From assembly GCA_947652115.1 (NCBI GenBank), contig OX393570.1:12087703-12151702 (forward strand): a DNA stretch of 64,000 nucleotides. Direction: 5' to 3'. Both the position numbers and the translations under genes were made by a program. This DNA is from Blastomussa wellsi. Lineage: Eukaryota > Cnidaria > Anthozoa > Scleractinia > Plerogyridae. Position 1 is the first letter of the stretch; each line of letters begins with the position of its first letter. The notes under the pieces were generated by a model, which saw nothing but the letters and a program-made list of their open reading frames with translations, was not told where the DNA came from and searched no databases. Below are positions 50,222 through 61,249 of the stretch, in pieces.

Positions 50222-50465
50222 GGCTCATCCGGCCGGCCCTTATCTCCGGTTTCCGTAGCATGAAGTGACTAGGAGTATTTCTACTCCCCCCTGGATAGGA
50301 TGCTAGTCCATCGCAGGGTTACCCCCAGCAGTAAATTCGCCGGTACCCATTTATACACCTGGGTGGAGAGAGGCACTGTGAGAGTGAAGTGCCTTGCGCA
50401 AGAACACAACACAATGTCCCCAGAGACGAGCGCACTAACCATTACGCCACCGCGCCCCCCACCAC
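50222..50465 (-). mobile_element. tRNA-derived SINE
   Basis: On the minus strand it starts GGGGCGCGGTGGCGTAATGG with the box A sequence TAATGGTTAGTGCGCTCG. A central part follows (TTGTGTTCTTGCGCAAGGCA, CTCTCCACCCAGGTGTAT, CCTGCGATGGACTAGCATCC) and an end GGAGTAGAAATACTCC, a hairpin. The layout is that of broadly distributed tRNA-derived animal SINEs. Part of the tRNA-like box B region is missing. Confidence 0.8.
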
Positions 50466-50479
50466 GACTTATCAGCGGG

Positions 50480-51400
50480 GAAAAATATGTTCTACCCGTC
50501 CCCCTCCCCCTTCTCAATATTGTTTCGTGGGGCTTTGTTTTCAGAATGCAACAACAATGAAAGGGGGAGAGGGGGTTAAGAAATCAGCTTTGGTGTATCA
50601 ACAGTTCTGTCCGAAATTGTAGTTATGTGAGATCGACAAGAGACCTAATCTTCCAAAAATAAACTGTAACACAAACAAAACTTCAAGGCTGATACTACGC
50701 AAAAAAGTTGACTTTGCGAGACATCATCACGACCATGACCAGTTGACCGGTTTTCAGCTATTTTTTCCTTAAATGGGGGAATATCGGTTTTATCTCGTTT
50801 TGTCTTAAACAGTAAACAGGGTATATTTTCATGCCCTATTTTCTTAATAGGAATTGCATACACAGTTAACTTTTATAAGCCCCAGGACAGATTTTACCAT
50901 TTTTGTTGGCACAATTAATGTACACCTCTCAGTGATTCCATAAAGCTGCACAGCTGAAAATAGATTTGTAATTTTCATTCTATTCTTGTCTTAAACGGTG
51001 TCTCAAAAATCCGAATTCTGTCTTAAATATGGTAGGAAAATCATAAGTTTGTGTCTTAAACATGGTCACAGTTTGAGTGGCCGGGCCGCACATCCCTACC
51101 AAAACATATGTACAAGGGGTAATCCCATAAAGCATGTGTCACGTGATAGGGTGTGTTTTTGCATATCTAGACATTAAGCGACCACCTTGGGGAAACAAAT
51201 TGTCTTTTTCTCGTATCTTTATTATAAATCAACAAGAAGAAAAGAAAATCAAACGAAATAAAGCCGGATCTGCTTAAGAATTAGAAAAAGGTGGCAATCT
51301 GAAGCGTCAGAGGTGAGAAATGTCTTACTTCAGCTGTAGTTTACACAAAAATTTCGCCAGGAAAGGACTGCCACTCCCCACCCCCCGCCCCCTCTCCAGG
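50480..51400. other. No gene recognised
   Basis: AT-rich anonymous DNA. A short repeat GTCTTAAAC/GTCTTAAATATGG occurs three times between 50985 and 51065. No coding signal. Confidence 0.4.
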
Positions 51401-51599
51401 GACCATTTCCTCGCCAGCTCCCCACCCAAACTGATTCATTGAAAACACCCCCAAAACATAGATAACCCCAGATTCATGTTACGACCCTTGGATTGCTTGA
51501 AACAAGCAGGTCACGCAAGTTTACATCACAGACATTTAGCGGAAAAAAGGATCATTTAAAACAATAGTGAAGCGTTCTGTAGAAATATCAAGTGACTGC

Positions 51600-51940
51600 C
51601 AAGTTCCCCACCCAAAACTGAATCCTCCAAAAATTTAAAAACATCTAAAAACATAGATGACCCATAGATTCATGTTATGAGCATAGACTATTTGGATTAC
51701 TTGAAACGTGGACAAGACATCATTATAAATCCATACGTTGGAAAAATGGGCGAAAGTCAAGGAAAAGCCCGCGAGCAATTGAACAAAGAAAGCTTGTCAG
51801 CGGTATATCTAGTGTCATGTCAGCAGTAACGCACTACCCGCCGTTGACTTACCACTGAAGATACACTTTACGATGATATTTTCCACAAAGCTTACTATAC
51901 TACAAGTCTTGCAAAGTGCGAACGGCACTTTGTTTGTACA
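51600..51940. repeat. Inverted duplication, copy 2 (partner at 49180-49500)
   Basis: Complementary to the copy at 49180-49500, somewhat diverged, with an extra fragment of the same family just before it (51410-51560). Confidence 0.7.
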
Positions 51941-53029
51941 TAACTATTGTTATGTGTATTAGAAAGGCAATTTCTGAATGATTTGATTGTGATTTCAGTG
52001 ATCTAAAAAGGGTGATTTGATCTTGACAAATGACAAGACCTGTGCACACTTTGGAACAAAACGTCGAATAAAACGGCTGAAATGTGTTATTTTTTTCTTC
52101 AAAATTGGACCAAATCACAGCAAATAATCTTGAAAATATGTGCTGGTACCTTATCAAAAAATAGGTCTGAAATGTGTAATTGTGAGAGCTTATACATAGA
52201 GGATTGAATAGCAATGAAATAAAGTTGAGTGAATAAGGTAATATGGTTAGTATCAACATAAAGGACAGACTTTAAATTCAGAGCTGGAATTTTATTGATG
52301 GTGTTAACAGATGTTACACTGAGTTTTACAAGTAGCATGGGAATGGTTGGGTGGAATAAATTCATAGAGGGGGTAAGTTTCTAAAGAAACTATACTCTAT
52401 AAAGAGCACTATTTGTCACAAACCATTTTGCTGATTAAAAGATTTTTGTGGTCCAACATTTAATGACAAATCAGAACTCTTGTATTGAAATCGTCTCTTT
52501 AACTGAACTTCATTGTTTCACTCTCCTGGGATCCCTGGTAATATGTTGACAGTATTGTTGACATCTGCTTGTACCAATTTACAACTGATTTCCTCTTCGA
52601 ACTTGCATAAGCTTTTGAAAAGGCAATCTCAGGGCTAAAAGTCTGCACTCTGACTCATTTAATCAGCAAAGTCTGGTTTTCTTGGAAAATTCATTCCATT
52701 TTGCCTGCACAAGGTGGGATGTTATTTTCCTTAAATATTTAACACAACTGTCATATCCAGTCGAAGCCTTGTTTATGGCGTTATATCCCGCCAAAATTCG
52801 ACTTTCGCTTTCAATGTTCAGTTCACATGTGTTTGTTTCACAATGCGACATTGAAGTTTGGCAATACGATGTTTACATCACGCATTTTTAATTTCACGCC
52901 TGCCATCTGACATGCTCAGTTGTCATTAATTTTTATGCTAGTTTCAACATGCTTGGTTGTTGTTTCATGCTTGTTTCACCTTTTAACTTCCGACACGCTT
53001 GAATAATCAACCCTTTAAAACAGATTAAT
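51941..53029. other. No gene recognised
   Basis: A 26-bp phrase AGAGGGGGTAAGTTTCTAAA occurs twice (about 52370 and 53033), the second at the 3' side of the Penelope-like fragment. 52760-52830 recurs in inverted form at 58375-58435 (GGCGTTATAT, CGACTTTCGC). No exon could be supported. Confidence 0.4.
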
Positions 53030-53031
53030 AG

Positions 53032-53076
<45 letters not shown>

Positions 53077-54115
53077 GTATAACAATATAATTTGGTTTTA
53101 TCAACTGGTAGATAATGTGAATTGGCCACCGTAAAGAGATTCGAAAGCTGACGTTTCGAGCGTTAGCCCTTTGTCGGAGCGAATCGAGGAATTGTGGGTC
53201 GTGTGTGGTTTATATACAGAAAGATGGAGCTACGTTATTGGTTGGTGCCTGGAAACGTGAAAAAGAATAGAATAAATTAGTTGAATGAAAAGCGTTCGTG
53301 GATACCGTGAGGATTAAGAGTGCCGATTTGAAAAGAAAATTGTTCAAGAGTTTTGCGGCTTTACGTGCTTCCTTGATGAAGGGAAAGACCGCAGACTGCC
53401 ATACGTTGCTTAGAATGATTGGGGAAATTAAAGTGTCTCGCGACCGGTTTAGATGAATTTTTGTCGTCTTTCTGTACGGTCTGTACGTCACGAAGGTGTT
53501 TTCGGAATCGGTCGTCTAGTCGTCTCCCTGTTTCGCCGATGTAGAACTTTTTGCAAAGAGTGCAAGTTATGCAGCAGATGACATTGGCTGAGGTACAGGT
53601 GAAATGATCCGTTGATCTGGATCGTTGTGTCCCGATATGTTATCAACGTTGCGAATGAAAGGACATGTTTTGCATCGTGCGCGAGCGCATTTAAAAGTTC
53701 CGGGTTGATCACTTGTTTGGAATGCACTTCTGACTAAAATGTTACCTATGTTTTTGTCACGTTTGAATGAAATTAATGGAGGTTGCGAAAAGATTCTATC
53801 AGTATCGGGATCATTTTGAAGTAATTTAAAGTTTTTTAGAATGATGGATTTTACTGCGAAGTTGTGAGGGTGAATGGAATTCTATCGTTGTTTTCTATTT
53901 GTGACGTTCGCAGTGCTGACTGTCGATCAATTTGTTGGACGCGATGAACAACAGAAGGAGGATAGCCGCATTTGTCGAAGAAATTGCACATTTCCTCTGA
54001 TTTTAAGGAAAAATCAGAGTCGTCACTACAAAGAATTCTTGACATGTGATGGATGTGAAGATGAATACAACAAATAACTATGAGAATCTGTGGGTTTGTA
54101 GTGCACACTGGTATC
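53030..54115 (-). mobile_element. Penelope-like retroelement, 3' part (RT end and GIY-YIG nuclease), degenerate
   Basis: Minus-strand frames show YKPTDSHSYLLYSSSHPSHV, CSDDSDFSLKSEEMCNFFDK and NDRIPFTLT of the reverse transcriptase end. They are followed by a GIY-YIG region whose counterpart at 57.4 kb reads clearly. Several frameshifts. The 3' end has the conserved block CGCTCGAAACGTCAGCTTTC and ACGGTGGCC near 53120-53190, shared with the second copy. Confidence 0.75.
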
Positions 54116-54296
54116 GCTAAAACCAATCACGTATCAGTTGTAGTTTGTAAATGACACGCCAGTTTCCCACGGGAATTTAACGGCTCCTTCGCGAGATCTC
54201 AGAGATTTCCTGTGGATATATAAACTCCGAGAAAAATAGTCGACAGCAGCTCCAGGTACTTCAATTGTTCGTCGCCTTTTCGCCGCCTTTTCAAAT

Positions 54297-54662
54297 TTGG
54301 GAAAGGTTCACTCGACATTGCCGAAATATAAATTCGATCTTGCTGTCGTCTGTAGAGCTTGCGACAAATGCTACCAGCGATTGATAAAATTTCATCGAGC
54401 ATCGGATTTTCTGAAACAACTAAGGCAAGAAATTGCAGAGGTATTCAATACAAGAGAAAAACCCAGGGCAAAGCGACTGCTACAACCAGATAAGAGGGAT
54501 AAGAACGGCGACAGTTTAACAGCACATCGAGGAAAGGAATCCAAATCGCAACAAAATGTCACGAAAAGCGAAAACGCTATTAGGAGTTTCATTTGTCCGT
54601 TTTCGAGACCGATGTTTAGTCATGTCTTCAAACAGAAGTATCAGAGGACTTTTCTTTTCTAA
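54297..54662 (+). CDS. Small zinc-finger-like ORF, unknown
   Basis: 121 codons. FDLAVVCRACDKCYQRLIKF has the C-x2-C arrangement of treble-clef fingers seen at the start of some transposon-linked or ZAD-like proteins, followed by a helical region and a basic KRLLQPDKRDKNGD stretch. The frame is open upstream of the Met, so it may be an exon of a larger gene. It lies between two transposon structures and could belong to one. Confidence 0.3.
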   Translation: MGKVHSTLPKYKFDLAVVCRACDKCYQRLIKFHRASDFLKQLRQEIAEVFNTREKPRAKRLLQPDKRDKNGDSLTAHRGKESKSQQNVTKSENAIRSFICPFSRPMFSHVFKQKYQRTFLF

Positions 54663-54761
54663 AACTGTGTGAATTGAGCAGTTTTTAGAGCAATACGATT
54701 CACCACAAGAAAGCATAAAAATTCCCACTGTAAACACGCAGCAGACCAAATGCCAAATAAA

Positions 54762-56876
54762 CAATATTCGTATTCCCCGGCGGCCCTGGGGCGAGAGCCT
54801 TCTAAGCATGAATGCGAGGCTAATGCGGGGAACTTCGCTCGGAAATACAAAGAAACATAAGGAAAATTACAGCTCGGGTGCCGGAAAATCAAAACAGCAT
54901 TAAATGCTTCAATGTTTTGGAGCTTGTAAGTGATCTACAGGCAAGAGGAAGACCAGTATTAAACAAAAATGCCAAAAAAATGTGACAGGAGTGACAGAGA
55001 AGGCTCGAACGGCTACTCATACTCGTCACGCACACAAGTTGTTTACTTTCTACTATTTGCAATTCTGTTAACTTGTAGACATTTTTTGCAGGAAGAAAAT
55101 TAAATGATCTTCAAACTGTGGACACCACTATCGCTAAAGTAAAATGAAAAGCTTGTTTTTGGAGCGAAGGTTTGGTGTTTTTGGCTCAACGCGAATGTGG
55201 AAGTTTTGGTCTGTTTATAGCCTCCTACGCAGGCGTTATTATGGGATTGCGTTACCACTCGTCCCCACTAACGCCTGCTTAACCGCGACCAACATTCCTT
55301 TCCCATTGTCTCTCGCCAGACAAACTAACAAATCAGCATTGTCTGTAGACATTCAAAACTATCGTTATAAAATTTCCCGCGAATCCGTTCTTCGCCGGCG
55401 CTGTTGGATACAATACTCTGGTGTATTACGATGGTTGAAACACCAAAATATTATTTATTGTGAATACAAGAGGTAAGCGTGCGAGTCTGATTCTGTCTTA
55501 AGTTGGAAGGGTTAATATTTTGGGAAAGATGATCTCTCTCCCATGAACATAACAGTGGATCAGAATTATTTATTTCAACGCTATAAAATGCTACAAAAGA
55601 CTTCGCCAACTCGACCAAGAAATCACCAAAATGGTCCACATCCGTGGTATTTACGAGCGAACAAATCAAGGGTAAAATTGGAAAGAGCCAGTCAAGGCGA
55701 ATACAACTTCACCGCGCTGAATCATTCATTCGACAAACTTGCCACAGAACGACTTAAAACGTCCAGTGCTGCTGGGTTAAAAGGCTGGCTTGAAAATATG
55801 TTCAACTTCTCCTTTCGATAGTTCATTGGCCCTTTGATTTGAGGCCTCAATTTGCTTAAAATTGGGTTTGAACAACCGACGATTATGAACGGCGCACACA
55901 CTTGAAATAATATTTTTCCGAACACCAAAATCGCTACGCAGTCGTTTAGAGTCTGAAACGTGGAAACTTTGACCCATAGGCTAGCTTTTCATTTGGCTGA
56001 ACTTCAGTAATTCGTTGTTGGATTGTACGTCTTTTTGCGGAGCTGTGAGGAAAATATGAAAACTGAAAATCAATGAGACTGTTGAACACACTGAAGGCAA
56101 AGCTTGATAACAAACGACTTACCGTAGCCAGTTGATAAATTAAGGAGTGTATCTCTCTTCCCTTCAGTAAATAAGTTTCCCTTCGCAAATTCAGAACTTG
56201 CTTTCATCTAAAATGAATTTACCAGAGAAATCTCTGACTTGGAACAAAATCAATCGTCCCTGGCATCGCGGCGGGAGAGCGTCGTGGGGATTTTAGTTGG
56301 TAAAATCTGATTGGCGAAGCGGCGGAAAGGAATGTTGGCCTCGCTAAAGCAGACGTCAGTGGGGACAAGTGTAACGTAATCCCCTAATAACGGCTGCGTA
56401 ATAGACTAGTCTGTTTAGCGATCAAAGAAATGTTCCGGCGAGTGGGATTTATTTTCTCCAGTATTTTCCCCCTTTTGGTGGAAGCGAAATCAGATGGTCA
56501 TCAAAGACTAAACAGAATCAGTTCAGCAAATTTTTTGACAAAATAGTTAAAAAGTATTTCGCTGCAGATTGGGAATATTGACTCCCGACTGACTCGCAAT
56601 CTCCTGTCACATCAATTAATCTGTGACTCTTCTCGATCACTCCTACCAGATCTTTTTGCATGTTCGCTTAATTAAGGTATTCCTCTAACCTGCAGATCAC
56701 TTACAAACTCCAGAGCCTTGCAACTTTCAATGCTTTTTTGGTTTTCCGGCACCCAAGCTGTAATTTTCCTCATGTTTCTTTGTATTTCCGAGCGAAGTTC
56801 CCCGCATTAGCCTCGCATTCATGTTCAGAAGGCTCTCGCCCCAGGGCCGTCGGAGAATACGAATATTGTCTATCGA
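54762..56876. repeat. Large inverted repeat (foldback), arms ~550 bp, loop ~1 kb
   Basis: Outer arm ends AATATTCGTATTCCCCGGCG and its partner near 56860 (GAGAATACGAATATTG). Further matching parts are TCCGGCACCC near 54880 and 56750, and the inner block with ACGCAGGCGTTATTA, TCCCCACTAACGCCTGCTTA (55216-55312), complemented at 56322-56405. A third copy of the inner block lies at 57045-57118. The loop has no recognisable gene; the frame at 55543-55821 is unremarkable. It may be a TIR transposon family with long ends. Confidence 0.7.
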
Positions 56877-57119
56877 ACTTAGCAACCGTCATTCAATCTA
56901 ATTAGTTTGTGGGAAAGCGCGGCTCGTCATGAATGGGTCGCCAATAAAACACGAGCTGTGGTTGGACAATTAGTTTTGGCGCGACTGACTCAGGAATATC
57001 TGAGCCAAGTTGTGATTGGCTAATCCGTGGAAAGGAATGTGGTTCAGGTTTAAGCAGCCGTTAGTGGGGAGGAGCATTGCGTGACGACCCTAATAACGGC
57101 TGCGAAAGAGACTACACGA

Positions 57120-57905
57120 TAGAATTCCATTCACCCTCACAACCACGCAGTAAAATCCATCATTCTAAAAAACTTTAAATTACTTCAAAATGATCCCCAT
57201 ACTGATAGAATCTTTTCGCAACCGCCATTAATTTCATTCAAACGTGACAAAGACATAGGTAACTTTTTAGTCAGAAGTGCATTCCAAACAAGTGATCAAC
57301 CCGGAACTTTTAAATGCACTCGCGCACGATGCAAAACATGTCCTTTCATTCACAACGTTGATAAAATATCGGGACCCAAGCGATCCATCAAGATCACTGA
57401 TAGTTTCACCAGTACTTCAGCCAATGTCATCTACTGCATAACTTGCACTCTTTGCAAAAAGTTCTACATCGGCGAAACAGGAAGACCACTAGACGTCCGA
57501 TTCCGAAAACACCTTCGTGACATAGAGAAAGACAACAAAAATGCATCTAAACCGGTCGCGAGACACTTTAATCTCCCCAATCCTTCTAAGCAACATATGG
57601 CGGTCTGCGGCCTTCCCTTCATCAAGGAAGCACGGAAAGCCGCCAAAACTCTAGAACAAAAATTTATCAAATCGGCACTCTTAATCCTCACGGTATCAAC
57701 GAACACTTTTCATTCAACTAATTTATTCTATTGTTTTTCACGTTACCAAGCACCAACCAATAGCGTAGCTCCATCTTTCTGTATATAAACCAAATATGAC
57801 CCACAATTCCTCGATTCGCTCCGACGAAGGGCTAACGCTCGAAACGCCAGCTTTCGAATCTCTTTACGGTGGCCAATACACATTATCAACCCAGTTGATA
57901 AAACC
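57120..57905 (+). mobile_element. Penelope-like retroelement, 3' part with GIY-YIG endonuclease
   Basis: The plus frame from NSIHPHNHAVKSIILKNFKL through FKCTRARCKTCPFIHNV to NVIYCITCTLCKKFYIGETG, VARHFNLPNPSKQHMAVCGL is the linker and GIY-YIG nuclease of Penelope-like elements. A 1-base shift near 57667 moves the C-terminus into another frame (IGTLNPHGINEHFSFN). The 3' sequence to 57905 repeats the conserved block of the other copy. The copy starts abruptly at 57120, next to a terminal block of the foldback family. Confidence 0.85.
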
Positions 57906-57945
57906 AAAATATCCCTTTAAAACAGAACCTGCTGTACTTTTGCAG

Positions 57946-58176
57946 GCTCAATCCAATATGGCGGGGAATGGGTATCTTCAAGCTCACAACACAGTAAATC
58001 AGATAGTAACACACCTAGAAACCATGACAGATCCACTTGAAGTTGATGAAGTGGTATTAAGCCTCTATTACCTTGTTTGCACACGGGTTAACTTTGAAAA
58101 CCACCCAGAAATGGCTCAATCAAGGTTATTATTAACAATGGAGGCTGCTTGTTTAGCTTGGTATTATCCACAATAA
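57946..58176 (+). CDS. Candidate terminal exon of an unidentified host gene
   Basis: A good acceptor (GCTGTACTTTTGCAG) precedes an open frame AQSNMAGNGYLQAHNTVNQI, then DPLEVDEVVLSLYYLVCTRV and LTMEAACLAWYYPQ with a TAA at 58174-58176. The composition looks like real coding sequence and unlike the surrounding repeats. No family recognised, and no upstream exon can be assigned in this window. A 20-bp inverted match just downstream (CAATCAAGGTTATTATTA) could form a hairpin. Confidence 0.35.
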   Translation, partial: AQSNMAGNGYLQAHNTVNQIVTHLETMTDPLEVDEVVLSLYYLVCTRVNFENHPEMAQSRLLLTMEAACLAWYYPQ

Positions 58177-59429
58177 ACCTTTAACCTTACAGGCAGGAGT
58201 GAAAAGAAATATCTTGGCATCGCGATTACACCCGCGAGACATCCCACGGGACTGACACGATTAGAAGGCGTTCTTCGAACGCAATAATAATAACCTTGAT
58301 TGAGTCTCGCTTATTAGTTCGTTGCAGGCTTCCCCAAGCACACAGAAATTTCATCCATTTCTGGGTGGTTAAAATGTGAACTGAACATCGAAGGCGAAAG
58401 TCGAATCTTGGTGGGGATATATAACGCCATACTTGTTTTACCTAGTAACTATTTCACTGTATCAGGATTACAAAGTCTTAGATTTTAAGCAGCAGGAACT
58501 GTGTTTGTAATACAACTGGTCACAACAAGAACAAATATGCAAAGAGAAAACTACGTACAATGACTCTCGTTTGAGTGCCACATGCACTGACTGTTCAAGC
58601 AGAGGAATGTTGGCTTGCAACACAAGCTGTGCCAGAAATGTTGGCTTGAGCGAACAAAACAAATCGGCGATACTCTGACCATCCACAAAATTGTCTGAGG
58701 TTCACCTTTAAGTCCACCTGAACAAAAAGTAAGCAAAGAATAAACGAACAATTTCACCTCTAGACCGAAATCAAAGTCAATTTACGATGAAGAGAGCACT
58801 GATAAATAAGCTTAAACGACAGAAAAGAAGGATACAGAATAAAGATTTAGAAAGCTGATAATAGCAGAGCAGAACGATTTAGAAATGAAAAAATGTCTTA
58901 CCTTGAAAACTGCACATGCAACCAATTTGCATCGGTAGGCTTATAAAAATCGCCGAACCAAAATATAAACAGGCAAAAAGAAGCAATAAGGCCGATATTT
59001 CGCTTGTACCCAGTTCCTTTCGAGTACTTGTACCCACTTTATCCAGTCTGCTGGTTTCCCGGATGTTAGTTTGGTCACGTGCCCTTGGACAAACCCAGCC
59101 AGCACAAGATTTGCGAAAGCTTAGTGTGGGACTTAATACTTCGTATAAGTCCACACTATTAGGGGCAGATCATTTGACTTTTGAGGGGGGAGGGTTTGGG
59201 TGATTTTGAAAAAAAAATCTTTCAAGCATGTTTGTTCTGAAAAAATTTGCTGCCCGCAACCACTGTCAAAACTCATATTTCATGGACGTTCAGTGAGCCG
59301 AAAAAAAAACCCACAGGACTGCTGCGGACTATTGGAAGATTTTTAAGCACTGGTACTCTTCTGGTATGTGGTTAGGAGGGTAACTAGCACTTCTTCCTTT
59401 CTGAGATGGGTTTTACTGAGAATACATCA
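58177..59429. other. No complete gene; a Helitron-like zinc fragment at 58490-58560
   Basis: On the minus strand 58490-58560 encodes LHICSCCDQLYYKHS, nearly the same as YICSCCDQLWYKHS in the Helentron at 4.8 kb, so a small relic of such an element is likely. The remaining sequence, including 58880-59360, shows no supportable feature. Confidence 0.45.
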
Positions 59430-59672
59430 CCTTCACCTATCCTCAACGTGCCATGAGGCACATAAGGCCTCAGCACTATCCCACAAACCAGCTGCCAGCC
59501 GCTCCAATTTGTACCTCACACCAGTTCTTCCATACAGCTTTTTCCCCTTCTCTCTCTGCCGTCCTTCTCCACGTCGTCTTTGGTCTACCCCGTTTTCGCC
59601 TTTCTTCTGTAGTCCAGGTTAATGCAGTCAGCTCCAGAGCACCCTCTCGGCTTTGGACCAAGGGCGTCCTGT
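59430..59672 (-). mobile_element. LINE reverse transcriptase C-terminal fragment
   Basis: Minus strand: ELTALTWTTEERRKRGRPKT followed by TWRRTAEREGEK and, in a neighbouring frame, EALCASWHVEDR. This is the common C-terminal signature of a non-LTR retrotransposon family. Only this part remains. Confidence 0.65.
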
Positions 59673-60109
59673 TTTACTTACCTAAGCAGGGAACCATAGT
59701 GGCCCAAAGAGAAGGTTGATTTTTTAATTTTTCTGTAATCAGCTTTGTTTTAAGGGGCGGGTGATTGGCCCACCTCCCATCAACCCCCAACCTGGAGGAC
59801 CATGGGCTGTATTTCTAAGTGACTGTGCTCTTTCCTATTTGTAATTTTTCGCCATGTATTTATTTCTAATGTTACATGTTTCTGGGCACAAATAAACATT
59901 GCTATTGTTGTTTGTTTGTTTGGTCTCTATCCCTCGACCAATCCAGCATGGTTAGACCTGCCAGGGACCGAATTCCCAGCCAGCACAGCTCTTTGGGTCA
60001 TTGAGACACCCAAGCCTCACCACCAAGCAAAAGGTGACAGCCCAAGGTGAAGTCTGGTTATAAATAATAACTAATAACTCCTATATAGTACAAAGGTTCT
60101 TGACAGGCC
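59673..60109. other. No gene recognised
   Basis: Contains AATAAACATTGCTATTGTTG followed by a TTTG repeat at 59888-59920, looking like the tail of a plus-strand retroposon. Nothing else recognised. Confidence 0.4.
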
Positions 60110-60438
60110 TACAGGCCTTTGTGGTTCGTTACGTTTGCCTCCATAGTTTCGCTCTAACGAGCATATCTTTGAGTGATTTCCCACTCTTATGTGATAAATA
60201 GGAAGTTCTTTTATGGATGGTTTTCAGCAGTGGCTGGTTTTGGATCAGAGCCTAATCCTGACATGTGGTAACGAATGGTAGAATAATCTTGTCAGCCTTT
60301 CTCTTTTGTTGTAGCGCCGATTGCCAATTGGTGAAAATGACATTTTTGGGTAACCATGCGCTTCAAAGCACATTTTGAATTTATAGAGATTCTCCTGTTC
60401 TTGTCCTTTGAAGTCTAATGGCTTCACCTTTAATGAAC
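60110..60438 (-). pseudogene. Degenerate reverse-transcriptase fragment, interrupted by a TIR element
   Basis: Minus-strand pieces: ENLYKFKMCFEAHGYPKMSF in one frame, ADKIILPFVTT, LIQNQPLLKTI and KSGKSLKDMLVRAKLW in another. These resemble the end of a reverse transcriptase domain linked to a nuclease (Penelope- or related type). Frameshifts and a stop inactivate it. The TIR element at 60439-60850 inserted in its upstream side. Confidence 0.5.
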
Positions 60439-60850
60439 ACATGGCGTTAAATGCAGGAATGGCTCCGGGACACATATTTTTTTAGACTTTGATTTTTTCG
60501 TCTAATAAAGAGAAAAAAACAAAGTCAATTATAAAAGCACAGAAGTGGAATCGATCCCGGGTCACTCAGAACACGAGCTATTCCCACTAACCACTACACT
60601 ACCGAGGCCCGGCTGCCGAACACCGAAATTTTTAAGATTTTATCGTGTTACCCTTTACCATTCTTGAGAGCTAACCGCATAACCGCAGTACTTAGTAGGC
60701 TAACCGGAGTGCTATAGTAGGCCAACCGGATTGCTTAATAGGCTAACCGCAGTGCTCAGTAGGCTAACCTGATTGCTTAGTAGGCTAACCGCAGTGTTAT
60801 AATAGGCTAACCAGGGTGATTTTTGGAGCCATTCCTGCAATTAAGCCCTA
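60439..60850 (-). mobile_element. TIR element with internal tRNA-like promoter and minisatellite, complete copy
   Basis: Both flanks carry CTTTAATGAAC (60428-60438, 60851-60861), a perfect target duplication of up to 11 bases. The ends GGCGTTAAATGCAGGAATGG CTCC and complement GGAGCCATTCCTGCAATTAA form imperfect terminal inverted repeats of about 27 bp. On the minus strand a tRNA-like box A and box B occur near 60545-60615, followed by TAGGCTAACCGCAGTGCTCA-type 25-bp repeats (60665-60815). Same family as 24565-25023. Confidence 0.8.
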
Positions 60851-61165
60851 CTTTAATGAACCTCTTTTGACACCCGCTGGATGACAGGAGGAACTGGAAG
60901 GTTTCAGTTTCTTAATGAGTTCTGATCTGTTGTCAAGGATTGATTCCTTTTTGGAATTTCGCCTTTGTGTACAACTGTGTCTAGGAATGTAATTTCTTAA
61001 TCTAAGACTCCAGGGACCGCGGAGCTATGTGTCTGGGTGGGCTATAGCTCCACCAATAATTTTGCCGGGAATTTTTCTGCGCATTTAGAAAAGTTCCTCG
61101 AATCTTTGTGTTAAAAACAAACACAATTTTCTTTGGTTCGCTCAACAACAATGACCACAATAATG

Positions 61166-61217
61166 TAATCTCGTTCCCAGATCTCTTTTTGGCGAAGGAA
61201 GGGCGAGATCTGGTCAA
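61166..61217. repeat. Inverted repeat flanking the helicase fragment, copy 1 (partner 61863-61914)
   Basis: GTAATCTCGTTCCCAGATCT followed by CTTTTTGGCGAAGGAAGGG and CGAGATCTGGTCA; the exact complement lies at 61863-61914, 0.65 kb away. Confidence 0.9.
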
Positions 61218-61249
61218 GTAAGAAACCGATGCAAATTGAAAGGCAAATA

